A stretch of DNA of 64,000 nucleotides from Gigantopelta aegis. Lineage: Eukaryota; Mollusca; Gastropoda; Neomphalida; Peltospiridae. Shown here one piece after another: positions 30,983 to 41,898 of the stretch. The stretch lies in assembly GCF_016097555.1 (NCBI RefSeq), contig NC_054703.1, positions 40,718,130 to 40,782,129 of the forward strand. Direction: 5' to 3'. Position 1 is the stretch's first letter; every line of letters begins with the position of its first letter. The notes beneath the pieces were generated by a model. It was not told the origin of the DNA. It did not search any database and worked only from the letters and a program-made list of their open reading frames with translations. Both the position numbers and the translations under genes were made by a program.

Positions 30983-31253
30983 CCACATGGGCTACTCTTC
31001 CGATTAGCAGCAAGGGATCTTTTATTTGCGCTTCCCACAGGCAGGATAGCACAAACCATGGCCTTTGTTGAACCAGTTATGGATCACTGGTCGGTGCAAG
31101 TGGTTTACACCTACCCATTGAGCCTTGCGGAGCACTCACTCAGGGTTTGGAGTCGGTATCTGGATTAAAAATCCCATGCCTCGACTGGGATCCGAATCCA
31201 GTACCTACCAGCCTGTAGACCGATGGCCTACCACGACGCCACCGAGGCCGGTT
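30983..31253 (-). mobile_element. SINE, H2 head, tail truncated, reverse
   Basis: Reverse complement of the core (GGGATCTTTTATTTGCGCTT), the H2 body and the head ending CGACGCCACCGAGGCCGG. The 3' tail is missing. Confidence 0.9.
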
Positions 31254-31417
31254 TGCTCGCATGAGATGCTTGCGAAAAATATGTAAGGACAATTTTAATA
31301 ACTACTAAATACTGGTACCCAATTAACATGATCCTTATAACGTAGACCGTCTGTCTGTCTGTCTCTGTGTGTATGTGTTTGTGTGTGAATGCCTCTGTCC
31401 GTCTTTATCTCTCACGA

Positions 31418-31634
31418 GCGGAACGTAGCCCAGCAGTAAAGCGCTCGCTTGGTGCGCGGTCGGTCTAGAATCGATCCCCGTAGGTGGACCCGTTGCATAT
31501 AAAAGATCCCTTGCTGCTGATGGACAAAGTTAGCGGGTTTCCTTTGATGACTATAATTACCACATGGTTGACATCCGATAGTCGATGATTAATAATCAAT
31601 GTGCTCTAGTGGTGTCGTTAAACAAAACAAACAA
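31418..31634 (+). mobile_element. SINE, H1 head and T2 tail, internal deletion
   Basis: H1 head (GGAACGTAGCCCAGCAGTAA, AATCGATCCCCGTAGGTGG) is joined directly to CATATAAAAGATCCCTTGCT, so about 100 bp of core are deleted. T2 tail follows (GATAGTCGATGATTAATAAT, GTGGTGTCGTTAAACAAAAC). Confidence 0.88.
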
Positions 31635-31706
31635 AACTATCTCTCTCCCTATCTATATTCCCCTCTCTCCACACTGCCCCTTCTCTGTCTGTCCCTGTCT
31701 CTCTCG

Positions 31707-32097
31707 TACCAGCCAGTGCACCACGACTGGTATATCAAAGGCCGTGGTATGTACTCCCATGTCTGTAGGATGATGCATATAAAAGATCCCTTGCTGCTAA
31801 TCGAAAAGAGTAGCCCATGAAGTGCCAAGACTGGGTTTCCTCTCGATATCTGTGTGGTCCTTAAAGGGACATACCCTAGTTTTTAAACACTATGGCATAT
31901 TTTTACTATTAGCGCGGTTTCTAACATGTTTCTCTCAATTGTAACTTTATCGAAATGTGTTACAGGTTTGTAGATTAACTAAACTTAGTGTTAATTTTCA
32001 TGGGTTGAAACTAGGGTCTGTCTCTTTAACCATATGTCTGACGCCATATAACCGTAAATAAAATGTGTTGAGTGCGTCGATAAATGAAAGATTTCTC
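31707..32097 (+). mobile_element. SINE core and T1 tail, split by a TTAA MITE
   Basis: From CCAGCCAGTGCACCACGACT to T1 (ACGCCATATAACCGTAAATA, GAGTGCGTCGATAAATGAAA), interrupted after GTGTGGTCC by the MITE at 31865-32025. The continuous form GGTCCTTAACCATATG is seen at 28567-28583, which proves the insertion. Confidence 0.93.
31865..32025 (+). mobile_element. 161-bp MITE with TTAA target duplication
   Basis: Ends AGGGACATACCCTAGTTTTT and AACTAGGGTCTGTCTCT are imperfect inverted repeats, and TTAA stands at both edges (31861-31864 and 32026-32029). TTAA duplication is typical of piggyBac and Kolobok transposons. Related copies or halves occur at 49046-49098, 51118-51250 and 53085-53466. Confidence 0.92.
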
Positions 32098-32435
32098 TCT
32101 CTCTCTCTGTGTGCGTGTGTGTGTCTGTCTCTCTCTCCCCTCTCTGTTTGCGTGTGTGTCTCTCTCTCTCTCCGTGTGTGTGTCTGTCTTTATCTCTTCT
32201 CTCTCTCTGCGTGTGTGTGTCTGTCTCTATCTACCCCCTCTCTTTCTCTCTGTGGGTGAGTCTCTCAGTCTCTGTCTCTGTGTGTGTGTGTGTGTGTGTC
32301 TGTCTCTCTCTGTGTGTGAGTGTTTGTGTGTGTCTGTCTCTCCATCCCTCTCTGTGTGTGTCTGTCTCTCTCTATGTGTGTGTGTCTGTCTGTCTCTGTC
32401 TTTCCCTGTGTGTGTGTGTCTCTCTCTCTGTGTAC
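32098..32435. repeat. TC/TG-rich low-complexity tract
   Basis: Alternating CTCTCT and GTGTGT blocks of variable length. All frames here are artefacts. Confidence 0.95.
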
Positions 32436-32436
32436 C

Positions 32437-32815
32437 GGCCTCGGTGGCGACGTGGCAGGCCATCGGTCTACAGGCTGACAGGTACTGGGTTCGGATCCCA
32501 GTCGAGGCATGGGATTTTTAATCCAGATACCAACTCCAAACCCCGAGTGAGTGCTACGCAAGGCTCAATGGGTAGGTGTAAACCACTTGCACCGACCAGT
32601 GATCTATAACTGGTTCAACAAAGGCCATGGTTTGTGCTATCCTGCCTGTGGGAAGTGCAAGTAAAAGATCCCTTGCTGCTAATCGGAAGAGTAGCCCATG
32701 TAGTGGCGACAGCGGGTTTCCTCTCAAAATCTGTGTGGTCCATAACCATATGTTTGACGCCATATAACCGTAAATAAAATGTGTTGAGTGCGTCGTTAAA
32801 TAAAACACTTCTTTC
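32437..32815 (+). mobile_element. SINE, H2 head and T1 tail, tandem copy 1
   Basis: H2 head (TACCGGCCTCGGTGGCGACG) to T1 (CATATAACCGTAAATAAAAT, GTCGTTAAATAAAACACTTC), full length. A CTCTCTCTGTG linker joins it to the next SINE of the same type. Confidence 0.94.
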
Positions 32816-32823
32816 TCTCTCTC

Positions 32824-33205
32824 TGTGTACCGGCCTCGGTGACGTCGTGGCAGGCCATCGGTCTACAGGCTGGTAGGTACTGGGTTCGGATCCCAGTCGA
32901 GGCATGGGATTTTTAATCCAGATACCAACTCCAAACCCTGAGTGAGTGCTCCGCAAGGCTCAATGGGTAGGTGTAAACCACTTGCACCGACCAGTGATCC
33001 ATAACTGGTTCAACAAAGGCCATGGTTTGTGCTATCCTGCCTGTGGGAAGTGCAAATAAAAGATCCCTTGCTGCAAATCGGAAGAGTAGCCCATGTAGTG
33101 GCGACAGCGGGTTTCCTCTCAAAATCTGTGTGGTCCTTAACCATATGTCTGACGCCATATAACCGTAAATAAAATGTGTCGAGTGCGTCGTTAAATAAAA
33201 CATTT
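32824..33205 (+). mobile_element. SINE, H2 head and T1 tail, tandem copy 2
   Basis: Full-length copy starting 388 bp after the first, preceded by the same CTCTCTGTGTACCGG junction. The same junction on both suggests a tandem duplication by unequal exchange in the TC/TG tract, though two insertions are possible. Confidence 0.94.
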
Positions 33206-33445
33206 CTTTCTCTCTCTCTCTCTCTCTCTGTGTGCGTGTCTGTCTGTCTCTATCTATGTCTCTGTGTGTGTGTCTGTCTCTCTGTCTTTCTCTGTGTGTG
33301 TCCATCTCTGCGAGTGTATGTGTGTGTGTCTGTCCGTCTCTCTGAGTCTCTCTCTCTCTGTGTGCGTGTGTACGAGTGTGTGTGCGTCTCTCTCTCTCTC
33401 TCTGTGTGTGTGTGTACAAGTGTGTGTCTGTCTCTCTCTGTGTGC

Positions 33446-33527
<82 letters not shown>

Positions 33528-33605
33528 ACAAGTGTGTGTCTGTCTCTCTCTGTGTGCGTCTCTCTCTCTCCCTCTCTCTGTGTGTGTGTGTGTACGAGTG
33601 TGTGT
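33206..33605. repeat. TC/TG-rich low-complexity tract
   Basis: Repeated blocks of CTCTCT and GTGTGT with GTGTGTACAAGTGTGTGTCT recurring about three times. No coding signal. Confidence 0.95.
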
Positions 33606-34095
33606 CTGATATCCTCTGATATCCTTATAACTTCCTTAAACAGTTTAGGTTGAAGCAGTGTCATTTGTCACATGACCTGGTCATTCATTACGTTAAGTTT
33701 CTAAAGGAAGTTATTTACATCTTTCTTTCTTTTTTTTGTTTGTTTTAAACTAATATTTTGTAAACACACAATCCTAATGGAATGTTACAATTGAGAACCC
33801 TAAATAATCAGACAGTGGTTCCCTGTTATCATGGTAAGGTTTCAAATTGTGGGCTTGTTAATAGACAGGAGAATTTGTATCTGATTTTACACTCAGAACA
33901 TTTGTCATGACTAGATATATAAACAATAGTATTACTATTACTATTATTACTATTATTACTATTATTATTATTTATTATTATTACTATTATTATTACTATT
34001 ACTATTATTATTATTACCATTATTATTACCATTATTACTATTTATTATTATTACTATTATTACGACAAACAAGAAACAATTAAAATGTTAGGTAT
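33606..34095. other. AT-rich spacer with (ATT/ACT)n tract
   Basis: A trinucleotide tract of ATT and ACT units lies at about 33925-34065. The rest has no supported feature. The segmental duplication begins at its end. Confidence 0.8.
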
Positions 34096-34318
34096 TATTA
34101 ATCATCGGCTATTGGATGTCAAACATTTGGTAATTCTGACATATAGTCTAAGAGAGAAAACCCACTACATTATTTCCATTAGTATCAAGGGGTCTTTTAT
34201 ATGCACCATTCCAGTCAGACAGGATAGCACATACCATGGGCCCACCGACGGGGATCGATCCCAAACCGACAGCGCTTCAAGCGAGCGCTTTACCACTGGG
34301 CTACGCCCCCCCCCCCCC
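34096..34318 (-). mobile_element. SINE, H1 head and T2 tail, reverse, duplicated copy
   Basis: Counterpart of the SINE at 20547-20868, with the same private changes and a poly-C end. It lacks about 50 bp of the central part (ATACCATGGGCCCACCGACG is the deletion joint). Confidence 0.9.
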
Positions 34319-34397
34319 CCACCTACACACCCTTGAATCACTGATTGTACTAACAGCTGTTTTGTTTCATCTTTTATTTTTATGTTTTCAGTGCAGA

Positions 34398-36062
34398 ATG
34401 AGAGCGTGTTATTTCTATGCCATCACTGCAGCTTGTTGCTTAGTTACAATGGTCTTGATTTTGTGGAGCGAAAGGTTAACCAATCTGACCTCCAGTTGCC
34501 TATTGTTTTCTAACCGCGAGTGCAACGAACGCAAAAGTAAAGGAATATCACATCAACCTGTTATATTATTTGACAACCTCGAAAAGAATCGGAATGCAGC
34601 GAGCTTGCCGCCACTTGACAGAAAATCCATGAACCATCGGAAACCGAAATCTCAGAAAGATGCAGACAGCACGAAGAGGAATTCTGGGAAAGATGCAGAC
34701 AGCACGAAGAGGAATTCTGGGAAAGATGCAGACAGCACGAAGAGGAATTCTGGGAAAGATGCAGACAGCACGAAGAGGAATTCTGAGAAAGATGCAATTT
34801 ACAAAGGTGGAAAGAAAGATAATGTCTATGAAAGTCACAGGAAAGATAGCGTATTGAACAATGAGAAAAAAGATGTAAGTGGAAAGAAAGACAAGGCCAA
34901 TGAAAGTGGCCGTAGCACGAAAGTTACCGTCTACAAAAACGATGGGAAAAATACTGTTTATGAAGATGGCAAGAGAAATAAGGTTTATGATGGTGACAAG
35001 AAAGATAGCAACTATAAAAATTATAAGAAAGATAAGGTCCATGCAAATGATGGGAAGGATGATGTTTATGAAAATGATGGGAAAGGTGAAGCAAATGGCA
35101 AGGAAGTAAAGGTGTATAGAGGTGAAGGAGTAAAACGTACGGTCCACCAAGGTGGCAAGAGGCGCTATTTGATATACCAGTGTGACGAGACATCAACCTG
35201 CGGTGGATGGGGAGATCGACAGAAGGGGATGATGTCTGTTTTCCTTCTTGCTATCGTCACAAACAGAACGTTTGGAATCAATATGACCAGCCCGTGTGAC
35301 CTCAAACAGTTTTACATCCCAAACCAGGTCAACTGGATCGTAAAGAAACGAGACTTGAAAGGCCTGGACAGAATCCACCTTTATGGAATGGATCGCAATA
35401 AACACCTTTATAATCTGCCGACACTAGATTTCAATAAACGCTTTCCTCAAGATGTAGTTTACCTGCATACAAACATTGACTATTTCTGGGCAATTGTTAA
35501 AAACCCCGTGTTTTCAAAACACCTCCCCAAATGGGTGGCCGCTGGAAGAAATAAAGCTTTCAGGACCGCGTTGAACATGTTGATGAAGTATTCCGCGCAT
35601 TTCGAGGAGCACGTGGACAATCTCATGTCACTGACTTCCGGTGGAGATCTGCTCTGTGCGCATGTGCGACTCAGACAGAGCAAGACCATTCCAAACGACG
35701 CGAAATCCATCAACTCCCAAGCGACTGTCAAACATTTATGGAAGTTTCTTGACAAGTACGTCACAAACTCGAGTCGCGTGTTTATAGCCACAGATTCGCT
35801 CGAAGTGAGGAAAATGTCGAAAGAGTATTATAAAGGGAGGCAACTCGACAGCGGCGGAATTATCCTGCACATTGACAGACAGCGGAAGTGGAGTCAGGCT
35901 TGCGAAGGGTTCGAAATGGCGCTTCTGGACCAAGCGATTCTTACACAGTGTTCAGTGTTAGTCTCTTCTGCCAGTATGTTTAGTCTCCATGCGGCCATTC
36001 TCGCAAACACCAAGGACGTGTTTATCTTTCGAAATGGTACAATTTCAAAACTCAAATTATGA
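34398..36062 (+). CDS. Fucosyltransferase-like type II membrane protein, short paralog
   Basis: 554 residues in one exon. The ATG at 34398 is chosen because it aligns with the start of the long paralog and follows the same TTTTCAG acceptor. The frame is also open upstream into the SINE, which is incidental. Anchor at residues about 4-25; four 11-residue KDADSTKRNSG repeats (about 92-135); only one 27-residue unit remains. In the catalytic domain, from about 254, CGGWGDRQKG, AHVRLR, IATDSLEVRK and ALLDQAILTQCSVLVSSAS are all kept. About 24 of 300 residues differ from the long paralog (roughly 92 percent identity by eye), so both copies appear to be under constraint. Substrate is unknown. Confidence 0.82.
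   Translation: MRACYFYAITAACCLVTMVLILWSERLTNLTSSCLLFSNRECNERKSKGISHQPVILFDNLEKNRNAASLPPLDRKSMNHRKPKSQKDADSTKRNSGKDADSTKRNSGKDADSTKRNSGKDADSTKRNSEKDAIYKGGKKDNVYESHRKDSVLNNEKKDVSGKKDKANESGRSTKVTVYKNDGKNTVYEDGKRNKVYDGDKKDSNYKNYKKDKVHANDGKDDVYENDGKGEANGKEVKVYRGEGVKRTVHQGGKRRYLIYQCDETSTCGGWGDRQKGMMSVFLLAIVTNRTFGINMTSPCDLKQFYIPNQVNWIVKKRDLKGLDRIHLYGMDRNKHLYNLPTLDFNKRFPQDVVYLHTNIDYFWAIVKNPVFSKHLPKWVAAGRNKAFRTALNMLMKYSAHFEEHVDNLMSLTSGGDLLCAHVRLRQSKTIPNDAKSINSQATVKHLWKFLDKYVTNSSRVFIATDSLEVRKMSKEYYKGRQLDSGGIILHIDRQRKWSQACEGFEMALLDQAILTQCSVLVSSASMFSLHAAILANTKDVFIFRNGTISKLKL
34661..34800 (+). repeat. 33-bp coding minisatellite in gene 2 stem
   Basis: Four units of AAAGATGCAGACAGCACGAA plus 13 bases, against six in the paralog. 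The units are more uniform than in gene 1. Confidence 0.92.
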
Positions 36063-36323
36063 AGGTGTCTTTGATCTCCATAGACCGTAAATGTTGACAA
36101 GCTAAAATTCTTGTGGGTATTTTTTGTGGGTTTTTTTGTTTTGTTTGGTTACGGCTATCAACACACACACGCGCGCGTTCGCGTGTGCCCGTACGCAAAC
36201 GAACGAACGAACGCACACACACACACACACACGCGCGCGTTGTCGGGGGATTCTTCCACATTGTAGAATTACAATCATAGCGGATATTGGTACAATTTGA
36301 TTGTTTTTTGCACATGAATTAAT

Positions 36324-36329
36324 AATAAA
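36324..36329 (+). promoter_or_regulatory. Polyadenylation signal AATAAA, gene 2
   Basis: AATAAA at 262 bases after the stop, aligned with the same signal behind gene 1. Confidence 0.55.
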
Positions 36330-36394
36330 GTTTTAAGAACAAAATACAATTACGCCAATTAATTTGTGGAAGAACAAATATACAGTTCTATTGC

Positions 36395-36546
36395 TTAACA
36401 CACAAACGTCTGTCCCTCGCGCACTCAGTCATGTACAGTTAACACACAAACGTCTGTTCCTCGTGCACTCAGTCATGTACAGTTAACACACACACGTCTG
36501 TCCCTCGTGCACCGAGTCACGTACAGTTAATACACAAACGTCTGTG
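36395..36546. repeat. 44-bp minisatellite, ~4 copies
   Basis: Same CACAAACGTCTGTCCCTCGT unit as at 23386-24150, with only about four copies. It marks the downstream edge of the segmental duplication. Confidence 0.93.
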
Positions 36547-36615
36547 GATCCGTTTAGCTGACTGGGTTTTTTCTCGTTACAACCAGTGCAGCTGGTCAAA
36601 GGCCGTGGTATGCGA
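36543..36615 (+). mobile_element. SINE, 5' part, interrupted by LINE
   Basis: GTGGATCCGTTTAGCTGACT, TTACAACCAGTGCAGCTGGT and AAAGGCCGTGGTATGCGA match the SINE variant at 5150-5240. The SINE resumes at 41899 after the LINE. Confidence 0.9.
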
Positions 36616-36808
36616 CACTCTCCTCTACCCCAACCCATCACAACCCGGAACGGCCCCCGACAATGAGACTGATCACTCCTCAAACCTTGCCCCGGATAAC
36701 GGAACGGACCCGCCCCCGGACTACCCTAACCCATCCGCTCAGCGGCCAGGCAATAATTATTCTTTGTTTTCGTTGTGTTCAATTGTGTGTTGTGTTTTCT
36801 GTGTGATA

Positions 36809-37395
36809 ACAACTGTGTTCAAGTGTCCCCAAGCTTTTTCGTGTGGAGATGACCTTCTGTGTTTCTATGTGCGTGTTTCTGTGTTATCCCAAGAATCTGT
36901 GCGTTCTAAAATCGTTTTCTGTGTATATAAAACCATGTTTTGTGCTTGTACCCTATTTATGTATGTTTTATGTACGTTATACAGGTGTGGGAACTGTTTA
37001 ACTAAGTTTGACCACCCCCACCCCCTGTGACTAAAACGGCTAACAAGCCTTATTTGTTTGTGCTTGCTTATTCTTTCGTGTGTCTTGTGGTGAAAACTGC
37101 TCACTCGTTGTGTTCTCAAGTGTTTTTGTGTGGAGATGAGCTCCTGTGTTTCTATGTGCGTCGTTCTGTGTTCTTCCAAGGATTTGTGCTTTCTAAAACC
37201 GTGTTCCGTGTATATAAAATCATGTTTTGTGTTTGCACCCTATTTGTGTGTGCTTTATGTACTCTATACATGTGTGGGAACTGTTTAACCATGGTTGACC
37301 ACCCCCACCCCCCTGTGACTGAAACGGCTAACAAACCTCATTTGTCTGTGCTTGTTTGTACCTTTGTGTGTTTCGTTTTGAGAAGTGCTCACTCC
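36809..37395 (+). repeat. Two ~298-bp tandem monomers in LINE 5' region
   Basis: CAAGTGTCCCCAAGC / TCTCAAGTGTTTTTGTGTGG, GATGACCTTCTGTGTTTCTA, TTCTGTGTATATAAAACCAT and GGAACTGTTTAACTAAG-type words recur about 300 bp apart. Each monomer has a TATATAAAA word. Tandem 5' monomers serve as promoters in some LINEs, such as mouse L1, so a promoter role is plausible here. Confidence 0.82.
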
Positions 37396-37739
37396 CTTTG
37401 TGTGTGTAATTGCATCGTGACTTACAACGTATGTCAGACGTTTGCAGCCCTATGTGTGTTTCGTGCTATGTGCATATTTTTGACTCAAAATTCTTGTCTG
37501 ACTTTCACAGTGCTATGCAAGATCTATCTTTTCAGGCTACAACATCAACACAGAGAATCAGGCCACCACCCCACCCTGAGGCCAGTTGGGCCAGGGCGAG
37601 CTAGAGACTTGGTGTGTCCAGGGTCCAAGACAAGTCTAGCCACGCATAGACACTGTTTAATTTTGTTCGTGTTGTTGTTTTCATTTAATTATTCACAAGT
37701 TCATTTTTATTCATTTTTCTTTAGTTCTTATATGTTAAA

Positions 37740-40700
37740 TTGCTGGCAGTTAACAGCACACACTTGAAAATTGGCACATTAAACGTAAACGGCTTTGTAA
37801 ATAATAGTACAAAGCGGGGTTTAATTTTTAAATTACTAAATACTGAGAAAATAGATATAATTTGCTTACAAGAAACTCATTTTAATGATAAAGATAATAT
37901 AAAAGAATTACTTAAAGATTCTGATGGGACGTATTTTATTAATTCGTGTAATGTCGGGCGTAAATGGGGGGTTGCAATTTTATTCAGAAAGGATCTAGAT
38001 ATTAAAATAACTAAAATAAATAAAGATACAGAAGGGCGAGTTTTAAGTTTACTGTGCCAAATTAATTGTCAAACATTCAACATAATTAATATGTATGTCC
38101 CGGTGAATCCATGCCATAGGGCTGAGTTCATTGCAAGCTGTGTTAATTACTTTATTTTGACAGATGACCGACGAACCGTGACAAGCCGTGTTCTCTGCGG
38201 CGATTTTAATTGTATAGACGACGTTACGCTAGACCGGACAGGCTCCAAGAAGCAGGAGCTCAGGAGCACTGTAGGGGTTACACAACTAAATAATATCATG
38301 ACTGAGCACTCACTACATGATGCATACAGATACATATACCCAGATAGGACCTCGTACACATATCATAGTAAAGCATACAAAACATACTCTCGCATTGATC
38401 GCATTCTAATCTCAGGGCAGTTTCTTACTGGCCTGAAAGAAGCTGGAGTGACGCAGTGTCTTTATACTGATCACAAGCTTGTGTGGGCTGACTTTACATT
38501 CGACAAAAAGAATAAAGGACCGGGATTGTGGGCTCTTAACAATAGTGTGTTAAAAGATAGAAATTACGTAAACTTAATAAATGATTTTTGGGTAACTTGG
38601 AAAACAAAAAAGGGAAATTACTCTGATCTATTATTATGGTGGGATATGGGTAAAACTAAAATAAAGAATTTAACAACTGATTATTGTAAACAAAAACGTA
38701 GGACGGAAAGAACTTATATATATAACTTAAAACAAGATGAAATTTTCTTGACGCAACTTGACGAACGAGGACAGTTAGATGATTATTCAGAATTAATTAA
38801 TGTACAGAATAAATTTAAAAGTTATGAACAATTACAATTACAGGGTGCTAGAATTAGGGCCAAAGTAGACGAAATTGAACAAGGCGAAAGATGCACGTCT
38901 TATTTTGTAAACTTAGAAAAACTAAAAGCTAACAAAAAATTTATGAATTCTTTAATAACTGATGATGGCAAAGTAATTGAAACACCAAATGAAATTCTAA
39001 AAGAAACCGCAAACTTTTATAAAACTTTATATACATCGGAAAAGACTGACGTTTCGGCTCAAGATTTTCTTTTAAATAAAATGACAAAGACTCTAGATGA
39101 CGAAGACCGAGACGCCTGTGAAGGGGAGATAACTCTTGACGTTTCATCAGCTATTAGCTCCTTTGCCAATGATAAATCGCCTGGATGTGATGGATTGACT
39201 GCCGAATTCTACCGAAACTTTTTAGGCTTAATTGGTAATGATCTGGTAGAAGTAATTAATGATGCCTTTAGACAAGAAAAATTAACTTTTACCATGCGCC
39301 GTGGTGTCATTGTTTTAATTTGGAAAGGCAACGAAAAACAACTTCTAAAAAACTGGCGACCTATTTCCTTACTTAACTGTGATTACAAAATTATTACAAA
39401 AATTTTGGCTAGTAGAATTAGAGACACTCTACCAAAAATAATCCACCCCAATCAGAAATGTTCAGTGAAAGGCAGATCAATACATGACGGAGCATCATTG
39501 ATAAGAGACTTAATAGAATATGTTAATCGTAATGAATTACCGGGATTAATTTTATCCTTAGATCAAACAAAAGCTTATGATAGGGTGGAGTGGGATTTCT
39601 TATTTAAAGTACTTAAAAGATTCAATTTCGGACCTAACTTCATTAAAATGATAAAAACTTGCTATACAGATATACAATCCGCCGTTAAAGTAAATGGACA
39701 CGTTTCCAATTATTTTAATCTTTCCAGGGGTATTAGACAGGGATGCCCGATCAGCACAGTTTTATATATTATGGTGGCGGAAACTTTGGCCGAAGCTGTT
39801 CGGGAGGACTCAAAAATTATTGGGATCACTTTACCTGATGGCTTCGTTAGTAAGTGGGTAGGGTATTCGGATGACGGTAACGCAACCTTAGCTGACTTTG
39901 ACTCTGCAGAGCAACTATTCAAAATCCTTAATATTTATGAACGTGCATCAGGAGCTAAAGTCAATCTTCAGAAAACTAATGGTTTCCTAATGGGTAAAGT
40001 TAGGTATGAGAAGGACACCCCGCTTGATATAAGATGGACTAATGAAAAAATTAAAATTTTGGGCTTTCATTTTGGAAATGTTGACGTCTCAGCTGATAAC
40101 TGGGAACCTAAAATCCAAAAAATTAAAACTATCTTAAACATTTGGAGTAATCGAAATTTAACTTTACATGGTAAAGTAGTTGCAGTAAACTCCCTTGCAA
40201 CGAGTGGCATTTGGTACTTATCTAACGTTTTGGAACTTCCGGAAAAATATGCCAAACAAATTGATAAAATGATTTTTGATTTTATTTGGAGTTATAGAAA
40301 ACATTTTATAGCAAAGGAACAAATTCAACTACCTAAGGAATTAGGTGGGTTGGGGGTAGTAAATATTCGGCTGAAAATTAAAGTGCAACGCATTAAATTT
40401 GTAAGTAGACTTCTAAGTTTACAGGGGGAGGGAAATTGGAAAGCTTTAGCTGTTCACTTTTTAGGCCTTTACAAAAACTTAAACACTGAAAGACATATAC
40501 TAAAATGTAAAATCATAAATAATAAAGTAAATTTCGTCTCAATGCCGAGTATCTACAAGGAAATTTTATTAATATGGAATGACCTTGACCTGACAAGGGA
40601 CACCGACAGTTATCAGCAAATCATATATGAACCTTTACATGACAACCCAACTATATCTAAGAAATTACACAATAATTTACGTAGCGAAGGACTAAATTTA

Positions 40701-41560
40701 GTCAAAGATATTTGGGACTTGGGTACGAACGACTTTCTGGACTTCACTGGTTGCTCAACTAGTGCGGCATTTTATCGCCAATTAAAAGACATACAACAAG
40801 ACAATTTCCCGTTGACGTTACTATGGACTTTACGGAACGAAGCCCCATATGATGGTGACTTAGACGCCATCTTCCGCATCAACGTAGGTGATACGAAAAA
40901 GGACGTAACAGACGCGAAGACAAAAGACATTTACACAGCCTTGTTATCTAGAACTTACAAAGATGCATCGTTTAAGACCAGGCGGGAAACAACTTTTAAT
41001 GAAACCATAAATTGGCAAAACATTTGGAAAACACTAAATTCCGGTTACATCGAAAATCTAGATTATGATTTAATTTATAAAATGATAAGAAACGTAATTG
41101 CAGTGAGAAAACATCTATACGATTGGAAGATTGAGCCCACTCCGGAATGCCTTGTGTGTAACGAAGTGGACTCAGTCTTGCACGCCTTTAGAAAACAAAA
41201 ATATTTATTAAACAATTACAACCGATCTTTAGGAAAATTTTGGCCAATAATTTCCGGTTGAACCCGTACGCCATGATTTTTGGCATAAAACATAAGCCTG
41301 GAGACAATGCATCGAAACTAGGAATCTTTCTGTGGAGTAAAGTCATAAGGGTAATTTGGACAACACGTAAATTATTAGAGGGAGATAAGCCATGTAATGA
41401 AATGGCAATGTTTAAACACTTAGTATATTCAAGGGTTGAAGCTGAATATTTCGCCGCCTTAGAGCGGCCAAACAGAAAAGAAACATTCCTGAAACACTGG
41501 TGTCTCGGAGGGGTCATTGCCAAGTGCAATGACGCCTTCGACATTACATATCAGTTATGA
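37740..41560 (+). pseudogene. LINE ORF2: endonuclease and reverse transcriptase, one frameshift
   Basis: This is the protein for target-primed reverse transcription. The endonuclease of the apurinic type is complete: TLNVNGF (about 13-19), QETHF (E at about 45), GDFN (about 153), SRIDR (about 217) and TDHK (about 243). The reverse transcriptase has NWRPISLLN (about 537), LSLDQTKAYDRVEW (about 604), RGIRQGCPIS and a catalytic YSDD (about 708) in place of the usual YADD. A C-terminal CLVCNEVDSVLHAF zinc-like stretch follows. The frame ends at 41261. The continuation (FRLNPYAMIFGIKHKPGDNA and on, to 41560) lies in another frame, so one frameshift occurs in the A-rich 41190-41202. No ATG precedes the endonuclease in frame; the frame opens at a TTG at 37740. 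Confidence 0.9.
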
Positions 41561-41898
41561 GAATAACTGGCAAATGCACAAAAAATGTAGTAAAATAGAT
41601 CTGGACCCCCCCGGCTTGTAGCTTTGGGGGCCAGGTCCGATAACCAGGTATGACTTTTGTAGATACACATCACTAGGCTATACACTAAACAAATTAAAGA
41701 TTACAAGAATAACCACATGCACTAATTAAAATGTATATATATATGTAATACAAGCACGTATACCTTCATGTATATATTTTTATTAACACTTCAAGGAGAC
41801 CTGGTTTAATGTAAATAGGTAGGTTTTTGAAAAATAAATGGGGTACCCGACATGTTCGGGAGTTACCTGAAACGAAAAAAAAAAAAAAAGGTATGCGA

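Larger units (their letters stand above)
36616..41889 (+). mobile_element. Nearly full-length Tx1/L1-like LINE, 5.3 kb
   Basis: GGTATGCGA flanks the element (36607-36615 and 41890-41898), a 9-bp target-site duplication inside a SINE. A 3' poly(A) run ends it at 41876-41889. It has a 5' region with two tandem ~300-bp monomers, one long endonuclease/reverse-transcriptase frame and a 3' untranslated region of about 330 bp. No ORF1 is recognised. Confidence 0.93.

Noticed and set aside
34236..34397. N-terminal extension of the short fucosyltransferase-like protein
   Set aside because: The upstream open frame lies in a SINE and in the predicted intron; the paralog-aligned ATG at 34398 is preferred.
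37027..37767. 246-codon frame as LINE ORF1
   Set aside because: It spans the tandem 5' monomers, lacks nucleic-acid-binding or coiled-coil motifs, and contains the same peptide twice because of the repeat.
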